This document shows positions 46,663-54,228 of a DNA stretch of 64,000 bases, in pieces. The notes beneath the pieces are model-generated. The model worked only from the letters and a program-made list of their open reading frames with translations, did no database searches and was not told the origin of the DNA. The stretch is from Gammaproteobacteria bacterium (GTDB lineage: Bacteria; Pseudomonadota; Gammaproteobacteria; Competibacterales; Competibacteraceae): the NCBI GenBank assembly GCA_024234995.1, contig JACKNF010000010.1:52344-116343 (forward strand), given 5' to 3'. Made by a program: the position numbers and the translations under genes. The first letter of the stretch is position 1. Each line of letters opens with the position of its first letter.

Positions 46663-47088
46663 ATGTCAGAAGCGAATAAAACTATCGTTCGTCGTTTTTA
46701 TGAAGAAGTGATGAGTCAAGGCAATGTGAATTTACTGGATGAAATAATGGTTTCCGATTTCAAGGATCATGGCGAGACCTTGTTCGGCAATCCACAAGGC
46801 CGCGATACCCTCAAGCAGGGTATTACCGCCTCGCGCACGGTGTTTGGCAATCTCCATGTGCAATTGCATGATGTGATCGCTGATGGGGAAATGGTCGGCG
46901 TGCGCGGCACCATGCGCTGCACCCAGCAAGGAGAGTTTCTAGGCGTCTCGCCCAGTGGTAACGAACTTTCCTGGAATGGATTGGCCTTGTTTCGAATCGT
47001 CGACGGAAAAATTACCGAACGCTGGTTTAATTCAGATAGCTTGAGTATTGCACAGCAATTGGGACTGGTTTTACCGTTAGGGAGTTAA
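46663..47088 (+). CDS. SnoaL-like ester-cyclase family protein
   Basis: The product has 141 residues: NKTIVRRFYEEVMSQGNVNLLDEIMVSDFKDHGETLFG, RGTMRCTQQGEFLGVSPSGNELSWNG and FRIVDGKITERWFNSDSLSIAQQLG. It is paralogous to the gene at 45072. A GAGGAGATC site precedes the ATG. It is the last SnoaL-like gene before the oxidoreductase pair. Confidence 0.85.
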   Translation: MSEANKTIVRRFYEEVMSQGNVNLLDEIMVSDFKDHGETLFGNPQGRDTLKQGITASRTVFGNLHVQLHDVIADGEMVGVRGTMRCTQQGEFLGVSPSGNELSWNGLALFRIVDGKITERWFNSDSLSIAQQLGLVLPLGS

Positions 47089-47221
47089 CAGTTTTAATGA
47101 ATCGAGATCATTCAGGAATTGAAAATAAAACTTCGGCTATTGGCTTGCGCGTGCGCTGGCTGCTCAGAATCACCCGTTAGCAACAGCAACCTCCTCTTCT
47201 TCAAATCATTTAAGGCGATAA

Positions 47222-47869
47222 ATGATGAAAATCGGCATTCTCGGTACAGGCGATGTTGGCCAAGCTCTTGGGATTGGTTTCGCCACTCTTGGCCATGACG
47301 TAAAAATGGGTTCGCGCGATCCGGATCAGGAAAAGATCAAGGCTTGGGTCAATAAAGCCGGCGTCAAGGCATCCGCTGGCACCTTCGCGGAAGCTGCCGC
47401 CTTTGGCGAGCTGGCGGTGCTATGCACGATCTGGACAGGCGCGGAAAACGCCATTCGGCTGGCCGGCCCGGACCATCTAGCAGGCAAGGTGGTGATCGAT
47501 ACCACCAATCCGCTCGATTTCTCCGGCGGCATTCCGCCAAAGCTGGCCATCGGCCATACCGATTCCGCCGGTGAACAGGTTCAACGCTGGCTACCCCATT
47601 CACAGGTCGTCAAAGCCTTCAACATCGTAGGCAGCGGGCACATGTTTAAGCCCAGCTTTCCTGGCGGTCCGCCGGACATGTTCATTTGCGGCAACGACGA
47701 CCCGGCTAAGGCAACGGTGACCGGTTTGCTTAAAACGTTTGGCTGGCCGGTCATCGATATTGGCGATATTGAATGCGCCCGCTATCTCGAACCGCTGGCG
47801 ATGGTCTGGATCCGGCATTTTTTCCGGGTCAATTCCGTCAATCACGCCTTTAAGCTGTTGCACAAGTAA
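47222..47869 (+). CDS. NADPH-dependent F420-reductase-like Rossmann oxidoreductase
   Basis: The product has 215 residues (a second ATG lies 3 bases in). The N-terminal dinucleotide motif is KIGILGTGDVGQALGIGFATLGHDVKMGSRDP, followed by VVIDTTNPLDFSGG and VVKAFNIVGSGHMFKP, the typical pattern of the F420-dependent NADP oxidoreductase family (COG2085). Many bacterial members do not use F420. It probably reduces or oxidises a small metabolite with NADP(H). An aldo/keto reductase follows 51 bases later. Confidence 0.85.
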   Translation: MMKIGILGTGDVGQALGIGFATLGHDVKMGSRDPDQEKIKAWVNKAGVKASAGTFAEAAAFGELAVLCTIWTGAENAIRLAGPDHLAGKVVIDTTNPLDFSGGIPPKLAIGHTDSAGEQVQRWLPHSQVVKAFNIVGSGHMFKPSFPGGPPDMFICGNDDPAKATVTGLLKTFGWPVIDIGDIECARYLEPLAMVWIRHFFRVNSVNHAFKLLHK

Positions 47870-47920
47870 GCCGCCGCACTTCCTCTCCCTTGCCCGTTCG
47901 TTTTTCCAGGAGCCGTGGTT

Positions 47921-48982
47921 ATGCGTTACAAACTTTTTGGCAATAGCGGTCTGCGTGTTTCGGAACTGTGTCTTGGCGCCATGACCTTCGGCGAGGAATG
48001 GGGTTGGGGGGCTTCCAGGGAAGAAAGCCGGCGGATGTTCGATGCCTTCGTGGAGGCGGGCGGCAATTTTATCGACACCGCTAACCATTACACCGGCGGC
48101 ACCAGCGAACAGTACGTGGGCGAGTTTATCGCCGCTGAGCGGGAACGCTTCGTGCTCGCCACCAAATACACCTTGAATGGACGCCCCGGCGATCCCAACG
48201 GCGGCGGCAATCACCGTAAGAGCATGGTGCAGGCGCTCGACGCCAGCCTGAAACGGCTCGGCACCGATTACATCGATCTGTATTGGCTGCACGCCTGGGA
48301 TTTCATGACGCCGGTGGAAGAAGTCATGCGCGCGTTCGACGATCTGGTCCGCGCTGGCAAGGTGCTTTATATCGGTATCTCGGACACCCCCGCCTGGATT
48401 GTATCCCGCGCCAATACCCTGGCGGAACTGCGCGGCTGGAGCCGGTTCGCAGGTCTGCAAATCCAGTACAGCCTGATCGAGCGCACGCCCGAGCGCGACC
48501 TGTTGCCGATGGCGCGGGCCTTGGATATCGCAGTGACGGCCTGGGGTCCGCTGGGTGGTGGCCTGCTCACCGGCAAATACAACCCGGAGGCGGACAAGAG
48601 CGCCGCCGCCGGTGCGCGCTATAGCGTCAGTCCCTGGGGGCAAGATCTGATGCGCGAGCGTAATTTCCGCATCGCTGCCACAGTGGCCGATCTGGCCAAG
48701 GAACTCGGTCACACGCCCGCGCAAGTGGCTCTCAGTTGGGTCCGGCAGCAAAAGCAGGGAGTGATCATTCCGATTCTCGGCGCGCGCAAGCTCTCGCAGC
48801 TTCAGGACAATCTGGCGTGCCTGGACTTCACGCTGACCGATGAGCAATTGCAAGGTCTGGATGCGGCCAGCGCCATCGAACCCGGTTTTCCGCACGATTT
48901 TCTAGCGCAAGAAGGTGTCCGGCACGTCATCTACGGCAATACCTTGCCGCTGATCGACCCTCATCGCTCCCCTCCAGGCTGA
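47921..48982 (+). CDS. Aldo/keto reductase
   Basis: The product has 353 residues from the ATG at 47921, with AGGAG 8 bases upstream (a GTG 6 bases earlier is less likely). The catalytic tetrad is visible: Asp and Tyr in NFIDTANHYTGG, Lys in FVLATKYTL and His in IDLYWLHAWD. The TIM-barrel C-terminus has WGPLGGGLLTGKY and VSWVRQQ-type cofactor segments. It reduces aldehydes or ketones with NADPH. In this array it may act on the aldehyde made by the ThDP enzyme or on a sugar. That is inference. Confidence 0.92.
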   Translation: MRYKLFGNSGLRVSELCLGAMTFGEEWGWGASREESRRMFDAFVEAGGNFIDTANHYTGGTSEQYVGEFIAAERERFVLATKYTLNGRPGDPNGGGNHRKSMVQALDASLKRLGTDYIDLYWLHAWDFMTPVEEVMRAFDDLVRAGKVLYIGISDTPAWIVSRANTLAELRGWSRFAGLQIQYSLIERTPERDLLPMARALDIAVTAWGPLGGGLLTGKYNPEADKSAAAGARYSVSPWGQDLMRERNFRIAATVADLAKELGHTPAQVALSWVRQQKQGVIIPILGARKLSQLQDNLACLDFTLTDEQLQGLDAASAIEPGFPHDFLAQEGVRHVIYGNTLPLIDPHRSPPG

Positions 48983-49008
48983 ATATCCATTGCAGCGAGG
49001 TAATCATC

Positions 49009-51639
49009 ATGCCGCTCGTTGTCCATTTCAAACGGCCAAGCGATTGGCGCGATACTATTGACATCCACTATTGGGATACCACGCCGCCCATTCCGCAAAC
49101 GGCCTGGCCTGGAGTCGCGATGACCGCCGAAGCCAATGGCTGGTTCCGTTACGAATTCCAGACCGCCGAGGCCGCCAGCATGGTGTTCAACGATGGGGCG
49201 GGACGGCAGACGGGAAACCTCCGTCGCGAGCGGCTAGGCTGGTTTTACACCAACAACCAGTGGTACGACGACAACCTGGAACGGCCGCGAATCCCGGTGA
49301 TTACGGCTTCCCCGCCCGCGCGGATTTATCTAACTCCGCAGCAGGTTGAATTGGAGGGAAGCAACCGGGATGACGTGATTTATTACACTACCGACGGCGC
49401 GGCGCCAACCGCTTCATCGCCGGTGTATACCACGCCTATCGAGATGACTCAGTCAACCACTCTGATGGCTTTTGGGGTGAACTCAGCGGGCGACGTAGGG
49501 GGCATCAGCACCTTTCACTACACCATCGATCCCAACGCCGACTTGGAACGGCCAACGGTCTCCGCCAGCGTTGCCAGCGGAACCTACGAAAATCCCATCA
49601 ATATCGTTTTTACCTTGCGCGATAACCGGCCCGCGCCGTCCGTGGCGTATTACACCACGGACGGTTCCGCACCGGCGCCCGCCTCGCCGGTCTACGTACG
49701 GGGCGATGCAACGGCAGGATTGGCGGGAAATCCTGTAACGGTAACAACCAGCACGGCGATTCGTTTTCTCGCCGTCGATGGCGCAGGTAACGAAACCCGC
49801 CAGAGTTTCTACTACAACATCGGTCCCGTCAGCGCGCCAGCCGATTTCCGGGAAGAAACGATTTATTTCCTGATCACCACCCGGTTTTACAACGGCGATC
49901 CCGGTAACAATTATTTCTGCCGCGACCGGATCAAATTCAATGCTGCCACTGGACAAGCCGAAGATCCGCACTGGCGCGGCGATTTCAGAGGACTGATCCA
50001 GCAACTCGATTACATTCGCGATCTCGGTTTTACCGCCATTTGGATCACACCCCCCATCGAAAACCGCAGCGGCCTTGATTACCACGGTTATCATGGCTAC
50101 GACTGGACGCGGATCGATCCTCGGCTGGAATCGCCGGATGCCACTTACCAAGACCTCATCAACGCGGCTCATGCGCGCGGCATCAAGATTATCCAAGATG
50201 TGGTAGTCAATCACTCTTCGCAGTATGGCATTCGCAACCAGGTCTGGATCGATCATTTACCGGTCAAATATTACGTACCCCGAGGCTCGCAACAGGGCCA
50301 GGTCGACAACGGTCCCTACCAGGGCAATCTCGGCGATTACCGCAGCCCCAATCGGGAGGATAACGATAATCCTCTGGCTCCTGCCTGGTTCCGGGAGCGG
50401 CAAGCCTCGGACCCGGCAGGAAATGTGCCGCTGGCTGATCCGCGCACCGGTGCTACCGTGCCGAGTCCCGGTTACGATCCTAACCGTTTCTTTGGGATAG
50501 ACGCCAGCACGCTTGATCCCGAGTGGTATCACCAGCAGGGATTCATGGCTGGCGGTGATTGGGAAAGCCTGGCGATTCAGACCAAGCACATGGCCGGCGA
50601 TTGCATCGACCTGGCGACGGAACGGCAAAATGTCAAGGACTACATCATCAATGCGATCAACCGGTATCTGGACATGGGAGTGGACGCGCTGCGTATTGAC
50701 ACCGTCAAGCATCTTTCGCGCGAGAACTTGCTGGAGTATGTCAATGCCTGGAAGGCGCATAAACCGGGTTTGTTCGTGTTCGGCGAGAATCTGGTCAAGG
50801 GAACAGGCTGGGGCAATCTCGGCGGCGATAATGCGCCTAGCGATCTTCGGCCCTGGTGGTATACCCGGCTGGGTCATGATCGCCGGGATCCGGATTCAGG
50901 CAGCGACTCGGGATTCGCGGTCCTGGATTTTTCCCTGTTTTCCACCTTCCGGGATAATGTGAGCCGAGGAAGCTATGGTGGAATCGGCGGTATTGTGGGA
51001 ATAGATTGGGTGTATGGCGACGCCACCCGGCTGGTCACCTTCCTGCAAAACCACGATGTCGGCCCCGACAACGATTTCCGCTTCCGCTTCCAAGGCGATC
51101 AATGGATGGCGGCAGCGGCTTATAACCTGCTGTGGACCATTCGCGGCATTCCCTGCCTGTATTACGGCGAGGAAATCGAGTTCATGAGAGGCGCGCCGCA
51201 GGACATCATCGGCAATGACGATACCCTGGATACCACCGGGCGCGCTTATTTTGGTGATCATCTGACAGATGAAAACATCGCTGCCACCCAGGCTCATCCG
51301 CTTTATCAACACATCCGGCGGCTCAACCTGATCCGCCGCGGAATTCCCGCCTTGCAGAAAGCGCCCATGAGTCATGTCAATGAATGGGGCAACGGCATGA
51401 GTTTTGTCCGGGATTACCACAATGGCGAAAGCTATGCAGTGGCAGGTCTTGCCATGGGCGGTGATCAGGACATCACGGTGAGCAATATCCGCAACGGTGA
51501 TTACGCCGATGCCGTGACCGGCAACCGGATCAGCGTGTCCAACGGCAGCATTTCCTTCCATGTCCGGGGCAATTCCGCCGGGATTTATGTGCTGAATGGG
51601 CCAGGCAAGATTGGAGAGGATGGGGTTTATTTGAGGTAA
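49009..51639 (+). CDS. Large GH13 alpha-amylase with starch-binding and two chitobiase-C-like domains
   Basis: The product has 876 residues. Residues 1-95 form a starch-binding-like beta domain (VVHFKRPSDWRDTIDIHYWD). Two repeats with the chitobiase/hexosaminidase C-terminal pattern follow (DVIYYTTDGAAPTASSPVYTTPIEM and VAYYTTDGSAPAPASPVYVRG). The GH13 barrel spans about 280-790, with nucleophile Asp in DALRIDTVKHL near 563, Glu in FVFGENLVKG near 592 and Asp in FLQNHDVGPDNDF near 681. No signal peptide is visible although such domain sets are usually extracellular. It is the last gene of the plus-strand array. Confidence 0.9.
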   Translation: MPLVVHFKRPSDWRDTIDIHYWDTTPPIPQTAWPGVAMTAEANGWFRYEFQTAEAASMVFNDGAGRQTGNLRRERLGWFYTNNQWYDDNLERPRIPVITASPPARIYLTPQQVELEGSNRDDVIYYTTDGAAPTASSPVYTTPIEMTQSTTLMAFGVNSAGDVGGISTFHYTIDPNADLERPTVSASVASGTYENPINIVFTLRDNRPAPSVAYYTTDGSAPAPASPVYVRGDATAGLAGNPVTVTTSTAIRFLAVDGAGNETRQSFYYNIGPVSAPADFREETIYFLITTRFYNGDPGNNYFCRDRIKFNAATGQAEDPHWRGDFRGLIQQLDYIRDLGFTAIWITPPIENRSGLDYHGYHGYDWTRIDPRLESPDATYQDLINAAHARGIKIIQDVVVNHSSQYGIRNQVWIDHLPVKYYVPRGSQQGQVDNGPYQGNLGDYRSPNREDNDNPLAPAWFRERQASDPAGNVPLADPRTGATVPSPGYDPNRFFGIDASTLDPEWYHQQGFMAGGDWESLAIQTKHMAGDCIDLATERQNVKDYIINAINRYLDMGVDALRIDTVKHLSRENLLEYVNAWKAHKPGLFVFGENLVKGTGWGNLGGDNAPSDLRPWWYTRLGHDRRDPDSGSDSGFAVLDFSLFSTFRDNVSRGSYGGIGGIVGIDWVYGDATRLVTFLQNHDVGPDNDFRFRFQGDQWMAAAAYNLLWTIRGIPCLYYGEEIEFMRGAPQDIIGNDDTLDTTGRAYFGDHLTDENIAATQAHPLYQHIRRLNLIRRGIPALQKAPMSHVNEWGNGMSFVRDYHNGESYAVAGLAMGGDQDITVSNIRNGDYADAVTGNRISVSNGSISFHVRGNSAGIYVLNGPGKIGEDGVYLR

Positions 51640-51664
51640 GCCTGGAGGATTCTGCCACAATGTT

Positions 51665-51925
51665 TCAGCCCAATGGGGTCTGGGGCATCCTGCGGGTAAA
51701 GGTGAACTCAAGCAACGCCAAAAGGTAACCGTCGCGCTGGGTGTGATTGGCGAGCGCGCGGCGCAGCAGGTCCACATCGACCTCGGGCAGCCGTTGGCGA
51801 AGCGCATCCTGGATGCCGAGGGCCGGCGGCTTGATCGCGTCGTAGTCCGGCGGGAACGCTTTCCCCAAGCGTTCCCGCAGCAGGGCGTGAACCGCCTGGA
51901 CGGCACGCTTATCGGTGGCGCTCAT
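51665..51925 (-). CDS. ProQ/FinO-core RNA-binding protein (short)
   Basis: The product has 86 residues from ATG 51925, with GGGAG 9 bases upstream. The ProQ/FinO core is visible as ALLRERLGKAFPPDYDAIKPPALGIQDALRQRL and LLRRALANHTQRDGYLLALL, including the P-L-x-I-GI-like and R-x-AL-x-x-(Y/H)T positions. It stops after RRMPQTPLG, shorter than typical family members, so the 3' end may be truncated. It starts 34 bases after the replication-type gene. FinO/ProQ proteins bind hairpins with U-rich 3' tails, which is the shape of the predicted RNA upstream of that gene. In the second copy the repeat breaks at this start codon. Confidence 0.75.
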   Translation of the reverse strand: MSATDKRAVQAVHALLRERLGKAFPPDYDAIKPPALGIQDALRQRLPEVDVDLLRRALANHTQRDGYLLALLEFTFTRRMPQTPLG

Positions 51926-51927
51926 CA

Positions 51928-53243
51928 GGCAGATCTCCCGGAACGTGCGTTCGTGCCCATCAGGCCACGGCCTGCGCAGGTCGCGTCAGGCGGTGCCGGG
52001 CCTGCGCGATGACAGCGGGCCAGGCATCCTCGGGCGCGTCACGCACCCCCTGGTAAACCAGGTTCAGATCTGCCGCCGCACACCCGGATTTTTGCATCTC
52101 CTGAAGCACCTGGTTGAGCGCCTCACGCCGCTCGGCCGTGAGCGGTGGACGGCGGGCAGGCAAGGCGCCCAGTGGGCCAAAGGTGCGTTGTACCGGCGCT
52201 GCGGGAACCGTCGTTGTTTCCATGCGGACTTTGGCCGCTAAGGCGCGCAAGGCCTGCACCGGATCGGCCGGGTGTTCTACAACGGGGGGAGCACCGCCTG
52301 TTACAGTAACCGGGTGTTGCGCCGCGCGGTAGTCTTCCAGCCGTTGCCGGTGCTGGGCTTCAGCCGCCGCCATGCGGGCCGCATACGCAGCGGTTTGGCG
52401 CGCGGTCTCCTCCGGAGAGGCAACGGCTGAACCGGGAGAAACCGTCTCCCATCGCGATGCAGCGCCGTTCGGGAGGCGTTCTTTACCGACCCATTGCACG
52501 AGGGTCTCGATCCAAGCCGCTTCGGTCATCTCGCAGTAGCCTTTCTGCGCCCGGCATTTCTCGATGCTGTGTCTTAACGCCGCATCGCTCAAATCTTCAC
52601 GGACGTTCCGCTGCCGAATGGTCTTTTGGGCTGCTTCGATCACCGCATCCGTGAGTTTCGTCATCCGAGGGGTTTTTTCTTGCTCAGAGACAGAGAGAGC
52701 GGGGGCTGTGGCGGAAGCCGACGCCGGGGTTGCCGCCTCGCGCGGGTGGGCGCGCGCATGGTTGCTCTCTCTTTCCATGGTTATATCTCTACATGGTTTG
52801 TGGTCCAGATTCTCTACCATCACCGGCTCTTGATGGTCCAGATTCTCTACCATCACCGGCTCTTGATGGTCCAGATTCTCTACCATCACCGGCTCCTGAT
52901 GGTCCAGATTCTCTACCATCACCGGCTCTTGATGGTCCAGATTCTTATGGGCTATCTCAACAGAAATGATCGCCTGATAGTTCCAGCGCCGGTTCGCCTT
53001 GCCTTTGCCGAAGTGCCAACGCTCCAGCCAGCCTGTTTCTACGGCGCGATTCAGGTGTTGAACAACTGGCATCTTTGATAGCCCTGTGACGTGCATTACA
53101 TCGCTAATGGATGGAAAACAGTGACCGCCTTGCTCATCCATGAAATGAACACTGACTGCTAGCAAGACATGGCGAACATTCGAAGGTAAGTCACTTTCCC
53201 CAATGGCTCGTTGCCAGCGGGATTTGAAACTTGGAAGGTTTGC
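51928..53243. repeat. 1.3-kb direct repeat, copy 1
   Basis: The segment is nearly identical to 59563-60842 (same orientation), differing by scattered substitutions, one extra 33-base tandem unit and one extra codon. It covers almost the whole replication-type gene. Homology fades at the gene start but resumes weakly further upstream (53400-53640 against 61005-61280). The two copies could recombine and excise the 7.6 kb between them. Confidence 0.9.
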
Positions 53244-53252
53244 CGCGTTCAT
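51960..53252 (-). CDS. Plasmid replication-type helix-turn-helix protein, copy 1
   Basis: The product has 430 residues. Its GGAGGAG ribosome site lies inside the end of a leader ORF whose TGA overlaps this ATG. Residues 5-105 form a winged-helix domain of the HTH_36 type found in plasmid replication proteins (LPSNVRHVLLAVSVHFMDEQ, FPSISDVMHVTGLSKMPVVQHLNRAVETGWL). Four tandem copies of an 11-residue unit NLDHQEPVMVE then follow. Next come a Ser/Ala-rich linker, a helical region (ETARQTAAYAARMAAAEAQHRQRLEDYR) and a conserved C-terminus. The initiator role is inferred from the fold, the control region and the nearby parA. Confidence 0.7.
   Translation of the reverse strand: MNAANLPSFKSRWQRAIGESDLPSNVRHVLLAVSVHFMDEQGGHCFPSISDVMHVTGLSKMPVVQHLNRAVETGWLERWHFGKGKANRRWNYQAIISVEIAHKNLDHQEPVMVENLDHQEPVMVENLDHQEPVMVENLDHQEPVMVENLDHKPCRDITMERESNHARAHPREAATPASASATAPALSVSEQEKTPRMTKLTDAVIEAAQKTIRQRNVREDLSDAALRHSIEKCRAQKGYCEMTEAAWIETLVQWVGKERLPNGAASRWETVSPGSAVASPEETARQTAAYAARMAAAEAQHRQRLEDYRAAQHPVTVTGGAPPVVEHPADPVQALRALAAKVRMETTTVPAAPVQRTFGPLGALPARRPPLTAERREALNQVLQEMQKSGCAAADLNLVYQGVRDAPEDAWPAVIAQARHRLTRPAQAVA
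52801..52946. repeat. 33-bp tandem repeat within rep copy 1 (four units plus partial)
   Basis: Units start at 52801, 52834, 52867 and 52900, each TGGTCCAGATTCTCTACCAT plus 13 further bases, with a partial fifth unit. One unit carries a single T-to-C change (CTCCTGA). The units encode NLDHQEPVMVE on the minus strand, keeping the frame. The second gene copy has three units, so the array is length-variable. Confidence 0.95.
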
Positions 53253-53416
53253 GGCTGCTCCTCCATCGATGAGGAGCGGGTGCTCGTGCCCTGTTCCAGC
53301 AACGTTCGCTGCGGAGCGATCCGGGGCCGTCGGGAGGAAAGGCCAGAGGAGGGATAGAACGCTATGGCCGCGTCCAGGAGGGGTTGATCAGATAGCCGGG
53401 GGGTCTGCGCTTTCAT
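53249..53416 (-). CDS. Leader ORF translationally coupled to rep copy 1
   Basis: The ORF has 55 codons, too short to stand out alone. The ATG at 53416 follows AAAAGGGAAATCC, and its TGA overlaps the rep ATG (ATGA). The first 22 residues (MKAQTPRLSDQPLLDAAIAF and on) match those of the leader before copy 2 at about two thirds of positions. The C-terminal halves have diverged completely, yet both end in the same ATGA overlap. This is the arrangement of coupled leader peptides in IncB/IncFII-type replicons, where leader translation opens the rep start. CCTTT-GA-AAAGG around the ribosome site can form a small hairpin. Confidence 0.65.
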   Translation of the reverse strand: MKAQTPRLSDQPLLDAAIAFYPSSGLSSRRPRIAPQRTLLEQGTSTRSSSMEEQP

Positions 53417-53458
53417 GGATTTCCCTTTTCAAAGGCAACAAATCACCTGTGCGGGGTC

Positions 53459-53486
53459 TTGAAAGCTGCGGTCCGGCCGCTATAAT
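53459..53486 (+). promoter_or_regulatory. Promoter of candidate countertranscript RNA, copy 1
   Basis: TTGAAA (53459-53464) and a perfect TATAAT (53481-53486) are separated by 16 bases on the strand opposite to rep. The same boxes with the same spacing occur at 61060-61087 although most of the spacer has changed. Confidence 0.7.
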
Positions 53487-53492
53487 CAATCA

Positions 53493-53572
53493 GACTTGGT
53501 TGATTGATAGGCAGCGATCTTTCAAGATCCTGCACCATGCCCCCGTGCTCTAACACGGGGGTTTGGTGTTTT
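53493..53572 (+). ncRNA. Candidate antisense replication-control RNA, copy 1
   Basis: Predicted transcript of about 80 bases from the TTGAAA/TATAAT promoter to an intrinsic terminator. It contains a hairpin with arms GATCTT and AAGATC (loop TC; 53517-53530, extendable by GCA/TGC). It runs antisense to the presumed rep/leader mRNA leader. The CTTTCAAG in its hairpin is the inverse of CTTGAAAG in the promoter segment, so the mRNA could pair its hairpin loop with a site about 45 bases before the leader ORF, as in pseudoknot-controlled replicons. No open frame is seen. The function is inferred from structure and conservation in both copies. Confidence 0.55.
53540..53572 (+). terminator. Intrinsic terminator of the candidate RNA, copy 1
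   Basis: The stem CCCCCGTG / CACGGGGG has loop CTCTAA and is followed by TTTGGTGTTTT. Eight perfect G/C-rich pairs. Confidence 0.8.
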
Positions 53573-54228
53573 CGGGTTCAGTGATTTTCACATCATGTAA
53601 ATATTCAACCTTAGCATGGCATTTTTCCAATTATAGCGAGTTTTGCCGGCGTGTAAGCCTTCGTCTGCACCCGCAGTTTCAAAACACCTCCTCCGACCGT
53701 TCGGCACACGACGATTGGCTTCAGTGTGTCACCCCCCTTCGTAGCTCAGGGCTGGCCAAGTTCTAGCTAGTGTGATGACACCGGGTATGACTGTTTTTTT
53801 CTATCGCTACAGCAGCGTTAGCACCTCTTCGGGGTTTGGAAAGAAGAAATTAGCGCCTCAAGCCAGCGAATGCCGATCATTTTAGAATACAGATCATGTC
53901 TCACGTTTCACCCTGGATAAAATTCGCCCGCAAACATCCTATTTCTTGATTCGGGAAATAGCGCATTGGTCGTGTGGCCGGTCCACCGCTTTTGCAGCGA
54001 GGTGACTGAGGATTTCGCTTATAGCACCACGGGCAGTATGTCCTGGACCGCGGGTGCATCTGTTGATTCGCTCCTTAGCACATATTTTTACACGCATCTG
54101 GCCGGCACCCTCGTTCCGGCTAATTGGTATTACATATCCGGATTGGTATCTGTATTGCTTTATCCGTTGTAGAGGCCCATCAAGCACTGTGAATTGATTT
54201 GTTAAGCGCTGAAAGAGGTTAAACGGTG
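53573..54228. other. Intergenic region with degenerate remnants
   Basis: The first part (53580-53720) is homologous to 61217-61360 and contains decayed minus-strand coding sequence (AGKTRYNW against AGKIRYNG in copy 2). From 53966 to 54172 a plus-strand frame of 68 codons ends in a hydrophobic stretch (LVPANWYYISGLVSVLL) vaguely like the end of a transporter, but it is too short to assign. No intact gene is supported. Confidence 0.45.

Noticed and set aside
47600..48895. 431-codon minus-strand frame
   Set aside because: Antisense shadow of the aldo/keto reductase gene; no domain pattern.
52801..52946. Possible CRISPR-like array
   Set aside because: The 33-base units are directly adjacent with no spacers, they keep a coding frame, and they encode a peptide repeat.
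52626..53078. Plus-strand frames with repeated peptides over the tandem repeat
   Set aside because: They arise because the 33-base unit is open in several frames. The minus-strand replication-type protein explains the region.
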